Shown here one piece after another: positions 7,382 through 14,917 of a DNA stretch of 17,528 bases. Each line of letters begins with the position of its first letter. Position 1 is the first letter of the stretch. The stretch is taken from assembly GCF_937981445.1 (NCBI RefSeq), contig NZ_CALJON010000024.1, forward strand, positions 1-17,528, in the 5' to 3' direction. A program made the translations under genes and the position numbers. Source of the DNA: an uncultured Veillonella sp. Its GTDB lineage: Bacteria; Bacillota; Negativicutes; Veillonellales; Veillonellaceae. Under the pieces are notes generated by a model, which was not told the DNA's origin, made no database searches, and saw only the letters and a program-made list of their open reading frames with translations.

Positions 7382-8164
7382 TTATGAATATAAGTCGTTA
7401 ATATTTAAACCAGCAATAATTGATTCAAGGTGTTGTTTTGAATCTAAAAGTGCTTGGATAATTAAGTCTCTTTTGTTAGGAGAAAATCGGAAGGTAGGGT
7501 AGCTAACACTTATTGCGGCGATGCCTTTTCCTGTTGGAGTTTGAAGCGGAATAGCTACACAAGCTACATCTGGAGATGCTTCTTCAATTTCTTCTGCAAA
7601 ATGTTGTTTACTAATCTTTTCACATTCTTTAATTAAAATGTTCATATCATCTATACTTTTTTCAGTTAGTTTTGGCAAACCTTCTGGAAAGAGTTTTTTT
7701 ATTTCTTTGGCACTTTTTGTCGATAGTAGTGCTTTACCAATAGCGGTGCAATTGGCTGGCAGTTTTTTTCCTACATGAGAAAATAACTGTATTTGATTAG
7801 GGGCATTAATTTTTTCCAAGTAAAATACTTCATTGTTCATGAGGAGTGCTAATTGGCAGATTTCATTTGTCTTGTCTACAATTTTCTGCATTTCTTTTTT
7901 TATTAAAAGAAGAGCGTCTGTATTTTCTTTTACATTGCGGCTTAAGATTAAAATTTTAATTCCTAATCTATACAGATTAGTAATAGGATCTAAATCAATA
8001 AAGTCACTTTGCTCTAAGGATTTTAAGATAGGTTGCAAAGTACCTTTAGGTATATTTAATTTTGCTGATAGATCAGTTAACGATAATCCTTCAGGGTACA
8101 GAAATAGAGTTTCTAAAACGCCGGTTACACGCTCAGTTGGTCTATGTACAGTTGTTGCGGTCAT
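7382..8164 (-). CDS. IclR-family transcriptional regulator
   Basis: A DNA-binding regulator of 260 residues, typical for the family. The N-terminal winged helix covers about 12-70 (LTDLSAKLNIPKGTLQPILKSL as the HTH, wing ending in YRLG). The effector-binding domain runs from about 85 to 250, with the family's GKKLPANCTAIGKALLS (132-148) and ACVAIPLQTPTGKGIAAISVSYP segments that line the ligand pocket. The start ATG at 8164 is preceded by AAAGGAGT. IclR proteins next to sugar-acid genes (for example KdgR of enterobacteria) respond to 2-keto-3-deoxygluconate; here the regulator diverges from a KdgT-type permease and dehydratase operon, so control by a pathway intermediate is the natural inference. 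A candidate operator lies at 8345-8364. Confidence 0.93.
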   Translation of the reverse strand: MTATTVHRPTERVTGVLETLFLYPEGLSLTDLSAKLNIPKGTLQPILKSLEQSDFIDLDPITNLYRLGIKILILSRNVKENTDALLLIKKEMQKIVDKTNEICQLALLMNNEVFYLEKINAPNQIQLFSHVGKKLPANCTAIGKALLSTKSAKEIKKLFPEGLPKLTEKSIDDMNILIKECEKISKQHFAEEIEEASPDVACVAIPLQTPTGKGIAAISVSYPTFRFSPNKRDLIIQALLDSKQHLESIIAGLNINDLYS

Positions 8165-8315
8165 AAATAACTCCTTTGTAGTAGTACATCATATATTTGA
8201 CTAAAAGCCAGTATATGAGTACAAAAATTATACTTGTATCATAACATAATTTTATTTGATTTAATATTACTTAAGTAAAAATATTATGATTTTAAGTTCT
8301 ATTTAAAATTACTAG

Positions 8316-8344
8316 TTGTAATTTTATAAGTTGTGTGGTATAGT
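8316..8344 (+). promoter_or_regulatory. Promoter of the sugar-acid operon
   Basis: TTGTAA at 8316-8321 and TATAGT at 8339-8344 with 17-bp spacing; the start site would be near 8351, inside the inverted repeat that follows. Confidence 0.65.
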
Positions 8345-8364
8345 GTTTGTAAAGAAATACAAAC
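8345..8364. promoter_or_regulatory. Candidate IclR operator overlapping the operon start site
   Basis: GTTTGTA (8345-8351) and TACAAAC (8358-8364) are perfect 7-bp inverted arms around AAGAAA. The repeat begins one base after the -10 box, a position where a bound regulator would block transcription. Size and location suit an IclR-family dimer, but binding is inferred. Confidence 0.5.
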
Positions 8365-8496
8365 TAGTTTGGATATACGAAAATCAAGAGAGGTTAGGAT
8401 ATTTATAAGAGGTGATTTTGTAAAACGAGGATATAGTGAGTAGAATAGGTATTCATTTTTAGTCATATAAGGATATGGTATAAAGGAGGTAGTAGA

Positions 8497-9459
8497 ATGA
8501 TAATGAGATTTCTGAAGAGGGTTCCGGCAGGGATGATGCTAGTTCCTCTAATAATTGGTTCCTTGTTGAATACATTTTTTCCGGCATTTTTAAAACTAGG
8601 TTCATTTACAACTGCAACATTCTCATCGGCAGGGGCAGCAACTGCAATGGGGATTCAGTTATTTTGTCTTGGTACTTCATTACAATTAAAAGATATGCCT
8701 AAAGTTTTTAAACGCGGTGGCGTCTTATTATTATCAAAATTTGCTATTGGTGCAGCTATAGGAATTGTAATAGGGAAAGTATTTGGCCCTGCTGGTATAT
8801 TAGGATTATCTTCTTTAGCAGTTATCAGTGCAGTTACAAATTCCAATGGTTCGATGTATTTGGCTTTAATGGAAACTTATGGAGACAAAACAGATTCAGC
8901 GGTAATGCCTCTTTTATCTTTAAATGATGGTCCTCTTTTTACAATGATTGCATTAGGCGCGTCTGGCTTAGCCAATATTCCTTTAATGGCTTTAATTGCT
9001 ACAGTTCTTCCCGTAATTATCGGTATGATTCTAGGTAATATTGATGTAGATTTTAGAAAATTTATGGAACCAGCAGGGGCAATTTTAATTCCTTTCGTAG
9101 GTTTAACTCTTGGTGCTGGTATTGACTTAATGAATATTGTTCGTGGTGGTTTACCTGGAATCCTATTAGGTGTTATTACATGCTTTGTAGGTGGTGCTTT
9201 TATCGTATTATGTGACAGAAAGATATCTGGTCGTCCTGGTTATGCAGGCTGGGCTGTTGCAACTACAGCTGGGAATGCGGTGGCTGTGCCAGCTGTAATT
9301 GGGCTTGTAGATCCAAGTTGGGCTCCTTATGTTGGGGTTGCTACGGCGCAAGTGGCAGCATCAACAGTATTTACCGCAATTATGGTACCAATTATGGTTA
9401 ACTGGTGGGTTAAGAAATATGGCTCACCTAAATTTGATATTAAACAAGCGGAGGTATAG
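8497..9459 (+). CDS. kdgT: 2-keto-3-deoxygluconate permease (KdgT family)
   Basis: An inner-membrane proton-coupled carrier for 2-keto-3-deoxygluconate or a related sugar acid. Its 320 residues match the KdgT family length (E. coli about 327), and the N-terminal RVPAGMMLVPLIIGSLLNTFFP, the SAVTNSNGSMYLALM segment and the LLSLNDGPLFTMIALGASG segment are recognisable family sequence. About ten hydrophobic segments are visible. The start ATG at 8497 follows a near-perfect AAAGGAGGT at 8482-8490. It is the first gene of an operon; its end carries the ribosome-binding site of the next gene, only 2 bases away. In this setting the true substrate could be the acid that the UxaA-like enzyme dehydrates rather than the keto-deoxy acid itself. 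Confidence 0.88.
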   Translation: MIMRFLKRVPAGMMLVPLIIGSLLNTFFPAFLKLGSFTTATFSSAGAATAMGIQLFCLGTSLQLKDMPKVFKRGGVLLLSKFAIGAAIGIVIGKVFGPAGILGLSSLAVISAVTNSNGSMYLALMETYGDKTDSAVMPLLSLNDGPLFTMIALGASGLANIPLMALIATVLPVIIGMILGNIDVDFRKFMEPAGAILIPFVGLTLGAGIDLMNIVRGGLPGILLGVITCFVGGAFIVLCDRKISGRPGYAGWAVATTAGNAVAVPAVIGLVDPSWAPYVGVATAQVAASTVFTAIMVPIMVNWWVKKYGSPKFDIKQAEV

Positions 9460-9461
9460 GT

Positions 9462-9743
9462 ATGAAATCGAATGCAGTAAGAATTGATGCGGCTGATACA
9501 GTAGCAGTAGTAATTGAACCTATCGAAAAAGGTAGTGAAGTGAGATTTATGGATCATGATAAATTAGTGACACTTACAGCACAAGCTGATGTGCCAATTT
9601 ATCACAAAATTGCAATCAAAGAAATGAAAGAAAAAGAACCTGTAGTAAAATATGGTCAACATATTGGTTTAGCAGGCAATGCAATACATGTTGGTGAACA
9701 TGTACATACTCATAATGTTGAAAGTCATCGTGAAGAATTATAG
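9462..9743 (+). CDS. UxaA-family dehydratase, small (SAF-domain) subunit
   Basis: A 93-residue protein equal to the N-terminal SAF domain of UxaA/GarD-type sugar-acid dehydratases. The recognisable parts are the DTVAVVIEPIEKG opening, HKIAIKEM, and the closing GEHVHTHNVES motif, whose histidines are typical of the family. In E. coli altronate and galactarate dehydratases this domain is fused to the catalytic part; here it is a separate polypeptide, as in sulfolactate sulfo-lyase SuyA. Its ATG lies 2 bases after the permease stop and uses the GGAGG inside the permease's last codons, so translation is coupled. It presumably forms a complex with the next gene's product. Confidence 0.87.
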   Translation: MKSNAVRIDAADTVAVVIEPIEKGSEVRFMDHDKLVTLTAQADVPIYHKIAIKEMKEKEPVVKYGQHIGLAGNAIHVGEHVHTHNVESHREEL

Positions 9744-9752
9744 GAGGTTATT

Positions 9753-10913
9753 ATGAATTTCTTAGGATATGAAAGACCAGATGGATTAGTAGGTATTCGC
9801 AATAAAGTATTGATTCTTCCTGCCAGTGTTTGTGCTTCTGATACAACCCGTATTGTTGCTAATCAAGTGGAGGGCACGGTTACTTTTAATAATCAAAACG
9901 GCTGTTCTCAAGTTGGCGTTGACCAACAGTTTACCATGGACGTTATGGCAGGTATGGCTGCTAACCCTAATGTATATGGTACTGTAATTATTTCTTTAGG
10001 TTGTGAAAACTGCCAAATGGATTTAGTTGAAGCTGCTATTCGTGAAAGAACTAATAAACCTCTTGCAACATTTATTATTCAAGAGTGTGGCGGCAGTATT
10101 TCTACTATTGAAAAAGCGACAAAAGCAGCTCGTGAAATGGTTCAAGAAGCTTCTAAACTTCAAAAGAAAGAATTCCCATTATCTAAACTGATTATTGGTA
10201 CAGAATGTGGCGGTTCCGACCCAACTAGTGGTTTAGCTTCAAACCCAGTAATTGGTGAATTAAGCGATAGAATTGTTGATTTAGGTGGTACTAGTATTTT
10301 ATCTGAAACAACTGAGTTCATCGGAGCAGAACATATCTTGGCTGAACGCGGTGCTACTCCAGAAGTATCTAAACGAATTTATGATATTGTTCATCGTTAT
10401 GAAGATGCTCTTCGTTTAGTAGGCGAAGAAGTTCGTGAAGGTAATCCGTCTCCTGGTAATAAAGCTGGTGGCTTAACTACATTAGAAGAAAAATCTCTAG
10501 GATGTATTCATAAAGGTGGTCATAGACCAGTAAATGAAGTATATGATTATGCAAAACAAGTAGATAAAACTGGTTTGGTGATAATGGATACTCCAGGTAA
10601 TGATCCATCTTCTGTAGCTGGCATGGTAGCCGGTGGTGCTCAAATTATTGTATTCTCTACTGGTCGTGGCACCCCAACTGGTAATCCTATTTCTCCAGTA
10701 ATTAAAATTACAGGTAATAAGATTACTTACAATAATATGAAGGATAATATTGATTTTGATGCAAGCCCTGTAATTTATGGGGAAAAAACACTGTCTCAAT
10801 TAGGCGATGAGTTATTAGAAGAAGTAGTAGAAGTAGCTAATGGTAAACATACAAAAGCAGAGTCCTTAGGATATACTGAAATGGCGATTGCTCGTGTATG
10901 TAACTATGTATAA
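9753..10913 (+). CDS. UxaA-family dehydratase, large catalytic subunit
   Basis: A cytoplasmic metal-dependent lyase of 386 residues matching the C-terminal part of UxaA/GarD dehydratases, which remove water from a sugar acid to give a 2-keto-3-deoxy acid. Conserved pieces include NQNGCSQ (Cys51), SLGCENCQ (Cys84, Cys87), IQECGGS (Cys112), GTECGGSDPTSGLASNP (Cys152), TEFIGAEH, KSLGCIHKGG (Cys251) and FSTGRGTPTGNPISPVIK. The start ATG at 9753 follows AGGAGGT that overlaps the stop codon of the small subunit. The altronate/galactarate type is favoured by the flanking permease and aldolase; the same two-subunit layout occurs in SuyAB, so the exact substrate is unsettled. A long palindrome follows the gene. 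Confidence 0.9.
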   Translation: MNFLGYERPDGLVGIRNKVLILPASVCASDTTRIVANQVEGTVTFNNQNGCSQVGVDQQFTMDVMAGMAANPNVYGTVIISLGCENCQMDLVEAAIRERTNKPLATFIIQECGGSISTIEKATKAAREMVQEASKLQKKEFPLSKLIIGTECGGSDPTSGLASNPVIGELSDRIVDLGGTSILSETTEFIGAEHILAERGATPEVSKRIYDIVHRYEDALRLVGEEVREGNPSPGNKAGGLTTLEEKSLGCIHKGGHRPVNEVYDYAKQVDKTGLVIMDTPGNDPSSVAGMVAGGAQIIVFSTGRGTPTGNPISPVIKITGNKITYNNMKDNIDFDASPVIYGEKTLSQLGDELLEEVVEVANGKHTKAESLGYTEMAIARVCNYV

Positions 10914-10928
10914 TTAATTAACTGCTAA

Positions 10929-10962
10929 AAATTATGCATCAGCATATGCTGATGCATAATTT
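10929..10962. promoter_or_regulatory. Perfect 34-bp palindrome inside the operon
   Basis: The 17 bases from 10929 are the exact reverse complement of the 17 ending at 10962, with centre AGCATATGCT. In RNA this forms a stable hairpin, but no T run follows, so it is not a standard terminator. It lies between the dehydratase and aldolase genes and could lower downstream expression, protect the upstream mRNA end, or bind a protein dimer. Confidence 0.7.
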
Positions 10963-11042
10963 ATAATCATAAGAGAATGTAATGTCTTTAAGCTTACTTA
11001 GGTAGAGATTGAGAGCATATTTTAGGTTGTAGAGGAAGAATT

Positions 11043-11930
11043 ATGAAACAGGTAAAGATTATTACGCCTATTGTTACAGTTTTTGATGATAATCAAAAAC
11101 TAGATGTGCAAGGCAATACACATATGATTGAACATTTAATTGCAAATGGTGTTGACGGTATTTTAGCGTTAGGCAGTACAGGGGAGTTTGCATATTTGAC
11201 GCTAGAAGAAAAAAAGGCAGCTATTGATTTATATTGCAAAGTTGTGAATAAACGCGTTACATTATTTGTTGGTACTGGTACAATGGATGCAGCAGAAACT
11301 ATTGAACTTTCTAATTATGCAATCCAACAAGGTGCTGATGGCGTATGTGTAGTGCCTCCTTATTATTATGGATTAAGTGATAATGTAATTGAATTATATT
11401 TTGACAAAATAGCTTCTGAAATAAAAGGAAATATATGGATCTACAATTATCCAGATAGGACGTCGAATACATTAGAGCCGTCTGTATTATTGAAATTATT
11501 AGCGAAACACCCTAATATAGTTGGCTATAAGGATACAGTTAATAATTCACAACATACAAGAGAGATTATTTGTGCAGTAAGAGATTTATACCCAGATTTT
11601 GCCGTATACTCCGGATTTGATTCTCACTTCTTGGATAATGTTTCGATTGGTGGCGCAGGTTGTATTGGTGCTTTATCTAACTTGTATCCTGAAGTGTGGA
11701 GTGGGTTAGTAAAGGCATATAATACAAAAGACTTTGACAAAGTAAATGCGTTATATAACAAACTTTTACCTTTGATGGAAATTTATGGCTACAGAAGAAA
11801 CTTTCCTCCTATTATGAAGCGCGCTTTGAATTTGTTGGGGCATTCAATTAATGAAACTTGTAGATTCCCTGAAATTGAAGCTAATGAAGAAGAAACTCGT
11901 AAACTTAAGACTTTGTTAGGCTTACAATAG
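11043..11930 (+). CDS. DapA/NanA-superfamily class I aldolase, probable 2-keto-3-deoxy sugar-acid aldolase
   Basis: A cytoplasmic TIM-barrel lyase of 295 residues. The Schiff-base lysine is Lys163 in GYKDT, the catalytic tyrosine Tyr134 in IYNYPDRT, and the carboxylate-binding loop is GSTGEF (44-49) where DapA usually has GTTGE. The text resembles YagE-type 2-keto-3-deoxygluconate/galactonate aldolases (GADGVCVVPPYYY, SGFDSHFLDNVSIGGAGCIGA) more than biosynthetic DapA. Its place after a KdgT-type permease and UxaA-type dehydratase supports cleavage of a 2-keto-3-deoxy acid to pyruvate and an aldehyde. ATG at 11043 follows GAGGAA. It is 129 bp after the dehydratase, with a palindrome between, so it may be expressed at a different level. 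A strong terminator follows. A lysine-pathway role is less likely. Confidence 0.88.
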   Translation: MKQVKIITPIVTVFDDNQKLDVQGNTHMIEHLIANGVDGILALGSTGEFAYLTLEEKKAAIDLYCKVVNKRVTLFVGTGTMDAAETIELSNYAIQQGADGVCVVPPYYYGLSDNVIELYFDKIASEIKGNIWIYNYPDRTSNTLEPSVLLKLLAKHPNIVGYKDTVNNSQHTREIICAVRDLYPDFAVYSGFDSHFLDNVSIGGAGCIGALSNLYPEVWSGLVKAYNTKDFDKVNALYNKLLPLMEIYGYRRNFPPIMKRALNLLGHSINETCRFPEIEANEEETRKLKTLLGLQ

Positions 11931-11947
11931 AAGTGTTAGGAAATGAG

Positions 11948-11987
11948 AAAAAAGTGAGCAGGGAGTTTACCATGCTCACTTTTTTTA
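11948..11987 (+). terminator. Rho-independent terminator of the sugar-acid operon
   Basis: AAAAAAGTGAGCA at 11948-11960 pairs with TGCTCACTTTTTT from 11973, a perfect stem followed by T7, 18 bases after the aldolase stop. Confidence 0.93.
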
Positions 11988-12078
11988 TAGCTCAAATTTT
12001 GATTCTCGAGCATGTGGTGAAAAGTATATTTGATTTGCCTTCATTATACAAATGTATATATAGTATAAACAAAATACA

Positions 12079-12107
12079 TTTCACTTCTCCTTAAAAGGTG
12101 ATATAAT
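12079..12107 (+). promoter_or_regulatory. Candidate nhaA promoter
   Basis: TATAAT at 12102-12107 is a perfect -10 box; the -35 at the right spacing (TTTCAC, 12079-12084) is poor, so this promoter may need an activator. The leader to the ATG at 12218 is about 105 nt and holds a small GAGC/GCTC hairpin near 12165; no known riboswitch was recognised. Confidence 0.45.
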
Positions 12108-12217
12108 ACCATGTATGACATTGAATCCACTTGAAATAGAAGGCTATGTGTATGGTGTTAGCAGAGCTTTTGGCTCAAGTTGATTTAATGTAATAAATAG
12201 GAAAGAAGAGGGTTATT

Positions 12218-13417
12218 ATGAATTTAGTGAAGTCTTTTGTTAGGTCGCCATCTGCTGGAGGGGTTTTATTGTTAATTGCAGCAGCATTAGGCGTATGGAT
12301 TGCGAATTCACCAGAATCGCATCAGTATTTTGAGTTTTTAGAGATGCCTATAGGTCCCTTGTCCGTAGAGTTGTGGATTAATGATGTGCTTATGGCCATA
12401 TTCTTCCTTGGCGTAGGTATGGAAGTTAAGCATGAGATGATTGAGGGGGAACTTAATACTGGGGCAAAGCGTTTCTTGCCTAGTATTGGCGCTTTCTTTG
12501 GCGTTTGTGGACCAGCTATTATTTATTCATTATTTAATTACCATAGCGCCGAATATTTACGTGGTTGGGCCATTCCAACAGCTACTGATATTGCGTTTGC
12601 TATTGGCATTATTTCTATTATAGGGCCCCGTGTACCGGTGGCGTTGAAAGTATTTTTGACGACCTTAGCGGTAGTAGATGATTTAATTGCCGTTATTATT
12701 ATTGCTGCGTTTTACACGGCTAATTTGCAATTTATCTATATGGGGATTGCTGTATTAATTATTCTTGCACTAACTATTCTTAATAAAAAAGATGTGATCC
12801 ATCCATTACCTTACTTAGTATTAGGTATTGGTTTATGGTATTGCATATTCCAGTCCGGCCTTCATGCTACCTTGTCTGGTGTAATTTTAGCCATGACAAT
12901 TCCTTATAAAGCCGTTCGCAATGGAGTTGTAAAATATCCTATGAATGCATGGAACAAAGCGATTGCTAATTGGATAACTTTTGTTGTTATTCCTTTATTC
13001 GGATTTGCTAATGCAGGCGTATCCTTTGGTGACTTCCAGGCGTCAGACTTACTGCATCCAGTCGTACTAGGTGTAGCTTTAGGTCTATTTTTAGGAAAAC
13101 AAATTGGTGTATTTGGCACTATGTATGTGCTTGTAAAAACTAAAATTGTGCCAATGCCAACGCATGCTACTTGGGCTCATGTATATGGTATCGCGCTTTG
13201 CTGTGGTATTGGTTTTACTATGAGTCTATTTGTTAACTTATTGGCGCTACCAGCAGGGCATGCACAAGAAATGGCTAAAGTGGGGATATTCATTGGTTCT
13301 ATTTTATCTGGCGTATGTGGCTTTATAGTACTTCGTTATTTCACCCCAGATGTGTCATCTCTTGAAAAGAAAGACTCTGTTGTTGCCATAGAGCATGTGG
13401 ACCATGTTGTTGAATAA
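12218..13417 (+). CDS. nhaA: Na+/H+ antiporter NhaA
   Basis: An inner-membrane antiporter that exports sodium in exchange for protons, important for pH and salt balance. The 399-residue length matches the family (E. coli 388), with about twelve hydrophobic segments. The ion-site aspartates are visible as Asp154-Asp155 in AVVDDLIAV and Asp124 in TATDIAFA, and the lysine of helix X is in LGKQIGVFG. The N-terminal FVRSPSAGGVLLLIAAALGVWIANSP is typical. The start ATG at 12218 follows AGAGGG. It is a single-gene unit between the operon terminator and a nested hairpin. Veillonella relies on sodium-pumping decarboxylases and also has a sodium-type symporter here, so sodium cycling fits, though that link is inference. 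Confidence 0.96.
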   Translation: MNLVKSFVRSPSAGGVLLLIAAALGVWIANSPESHQYFEFLEMPIGPLSVELWINDVLMAIFFLGVGMEVKHEMIEGELNTGAKRFLPSIGAFFGVCGPAIIYSLFNYHSAEYLRGWAIPTATDIAFAIGIISIIGPRVPVALKVFLTTLAVVDDLIAVIIIAAFYTANLQFIYMGIAVLIILALTILNKKDVIHPLPYLVLGIGLWYCIFQSGLHATLSGVILAMTIPYKAVRNGVVKYPMNAWNKAIANWITFVVIPLFGFANAGVSFGDFQASDLLHPVVLGVALGLFLGKQIGVFGTMYVLVKTKIVPMPTHATWAHVYGIALCCGIGFTMSLFVNLLALPAGHAQEMAKVGIFIGSILSGVCGFIVLRYFTPDVSSLEKKDSVVAIEHVDHVVE

Positions 13418-13454
13418 AAGGGATATAGTTAAAGTAGTATTATTATATTAATGG

Positions 13455-13552
13455 AAACTCTTTAGAACAATTTGAAGTATGAATGTTTATAGCATTAGAT
13501 TATTTAATCTAATGCTATAGGTAAATTGCGTACGTATTGTTCTAAAGAGTTT
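13455..13552. terminator. Nested double inverted repeat, probable nhaA terminator
   Basis: The outer arms 13455-13471 and 13536-13552 are perfect 17-bp inverted repeats (AAACTCTTTAGAACAAT). Inside, 13488-13502 and 13505-13519 are a second perfect pair of 15 bp (TATAGCATTAGATTA) around two T. A T run follows the outer right arm, consistent with termination after nhaA, but the size and perfection exceed a normal terminator. Confidence 0.6.
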
Positions 13553-13597
13553 TTGTTCTATAATCCCTAATAATCAAATAGCTAAACAACGCAATAG

Positions 13598-13653
13598 TTA
13601 AATAATTAAATAATTAAATGATTAAATGATTAAATGATTAAATAATTAAATAA
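13598..13653. repeat. 8-bp simple sequence repeat, seven copies
   Basis: TTAAATAA x2, TTAAATGA x3, TTAAATAA x2 in perfect 8-bp register. The two variants form a symmetrical pattern. It is non-coding and lies about 290 bp upstream of the next promoter. Confidence 0.9.
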
Positions 13654-13941
13654 TTCATGCCCCAATAAATAAAGTTGAAGCTCTAAACCACTAACTAAGT
13701 AAATAACCAACTAAGTAAGTAAATAACTAACTAAAGAATGTGGGGCTGTATTTTACAGATGATAGTTACATTTTTTAATCAAAAATCGCACTAAGATTCA
13801 AAATTACAGGATATGGTAGAGCAATTTAAAATATTTGTCCTATTTAGTATAAAATAAAAATGAAGATTTTCATCATAGTGGGAAAAAGCCCCTCGAATTT
13901 TGATAAAAGTGGTGATTAATACTAGCCAAATAGGGGGATTT

Positions 13942-13970
13942 TTGACAAAGTTCCCAAAATACTGTAAAAT
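13942..13970 (+). promoter_or_regulatory. Promoter of the 3D-domain protein gene
   Basis: TTGACA at 13942-13947 and TAAAAT at 13965-13970 with 17-bp spacing. Transcription would start near 13977, giving a very short leader of about 25 nt. Confidence 0.85.
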
Positions 13971-14000
13971 AGATATGCATTTAGATATGAGGTGGAAATA

Positions 14001-14819
14001 TTGAGAAAACTTAGTATAGTAACGGTTCTCTTTACACTTCTCATGGCATGTACATCTGTTGTATGGGCTGATGTGGGGCGTGGTGATCGTGGCAGCGAAG
14101 TTCAATATGTCCAGCGTATGTTGGTTACGCAAGGGTATTTAGTGGACAATGCTGATGGTGTTTTCGGAAATAATACAGAATATGCTGTACGCGTATTTCA
14201 GAAGCAAAAAGACTTGCCTATTACAGGTAAAGTAGATGATAACACACTGAACGCAATTAAAGAGAATAACAAACATTTTGAAGTATCACAACAATCTCGT
14301 AATGTGAGAAGTCAAGTGATGGTGTCTCGCTTTGGAGACCGAGGACGTACTGTATCTGATTTACAGGCCCGTTTAGCTAGTAGTGGCTATTCACCAGGGG
14401 CCGTTGATGGTATCTTTGGTCAAGGTACGGCGGATGCGTTGAAACGCTTCCAAGAGGCACATGGCTTAACACCAACTGGTGAAGTGGATAAGCACACTAT
14501 GAGCTTACTTTCTAAGGAGAGAGGCATTCCTACGGAATATAGAAAAGCTATTTCCATGGATGCTAGCGCATATTCAGCGTATGACCCAGGAAATTCATCT
14601 TACACAGCGCGAGGTAATTTACTGAAGCGCGGTTATGTGTCAGTTGATCCTGATGTAATACCACTGGGAACAGCCTTGTATGTAGAAGGATATGGATATG
14701 CTGTAGCTGACGATACGGGTGGTGCCATTATTGGCAATCGTATTGATTTAGCCATGGATTCCCATGGTGAGGCTATCAATTATGGTAGACAAAAAGTTAT
14801 GGTATATATTTTAAATTAA
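14001..14819 (+). CDS. Exported peptidoglycan-binding protein with two PG-binding domains and a 3D domain
   Basis: A cell-wall protein of 272 residues. The TTG at 14001 is the best start: GAGGTGG (13989-13995) sits 5 bases before it and overlaps the alternative GTG at 13992. A signal peptide covers 1-23 and probably ends at VWA-DVG; LMAC at 13-16 is a weak lipobox alternative. Two PG_binding_1 repeats follow at about 27-88 (GDRGSEVQYVQRML...DGVFGNNTEYAVRVFQ) and 111-172 (GDRGRTVSDLQARL...DGIFGQGTADALKRFQ). The C-terminal 3D domain (about 186-271) has its conserved aspartates in VDPDVIPLG, ADDTGG and RIDLAMD, a barrel related to the MltA lytic transglycosylase. It probably cuts or remodels peptidoglycan in the periplasm. 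Single-gene unit with its own promoter and terminator. Confidence 0.9.
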   Translation: MRKLSIVTVLFTLLMACTSVVWADVGRGDRGSEVQYVQRMLVTQGYLVDNADGVFGNNTEYAVRVFQKQKDLPITGKVDDNTLNAIKENNKHFEVSQQSRNVRSQVMVSRFGDRGRTVSDLQARLASSGYSPGAVDGIFGQGTADALKRFQEAHGLTPTGEVDKHTMSLLSKERGIPTEYRKAISMDASAYSAYDPGNSSYTARGNLLKRGYVSVDPDVIPLGTALYVEGYGYAVADDTGGAIIGNRIDLAMDSHGEAINYGRQKVMVYILN

Positions 14820-14884
14820 ATAATAGTTTTAGAGTTATGTTATAAAAACAGGTCGTTTTAATTTGTTAACATCTAAAATGCAGC

Positions 14885-14917
14885 AAAAAACCTTTGATAA
14901 TCTCAAAGGTTTTTTTG
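14885..14917 (+). terminator. Rho-independent terminator after the 3D-domain gene
   Basis: AAAAAACCTTTGA and TCAAAGGTTTTTTT form a stem around TAATC, with a T run on the plus strand and the complementary A run on the other side. Confidence 0.92.

Larger units (their letters stand above)
8165..8496. promoter_or_regulatory. Divergent control region of the IclR gene and sugar-acid operon
   Basis: This 332-bp region separates the regulator (-) from the operon (+). On the plus strand it holds a promoter at 8316-8344, an inverted repeat at 8345-8364 and a leader of about 145 nt ending in a strong AAAGGAGGT at 8482-8490. The part next to the IclR gene is AT-rich with no clear minus-strand promoter. 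Confidence 0.6.
13418..13900. other. Repeat-rich intergenic region downstream of nhaA
   Basis: About 480 bp with no recognisable gene. It holds a nested double inverted repeat (13455-13552), seven 8-bp repeats (13598-13653), and a looser repeated stretch around 13692-13735 built from AACTAAGTAAATAAC. The rest is AT-rich sequence leading to the promoter at 13942. Confidence 0.6.

Noticed and set aside
11043..11930. Biosynthetic dihydrodipicolinate synthase (DapA)
   Set aside because: Its operon partners are catabolic, and its sequence (GSTGEF, YYYG, SGFDSHFLDN) resembles YagE-type aldolases more than lysine-pathway DapA, though the superfamily makes this a judgement.
12108..12217. Riboswitch in the nhaA leader
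   Set aside because: Only a small hairpin is visible and I could not match a known sodium or other riboswitch core.
13455..13552. Nested inverted repeat as a transposon-derived MITE
   Set aside because: No target-site duplication is seen at its borders and only one copy is present in the window.
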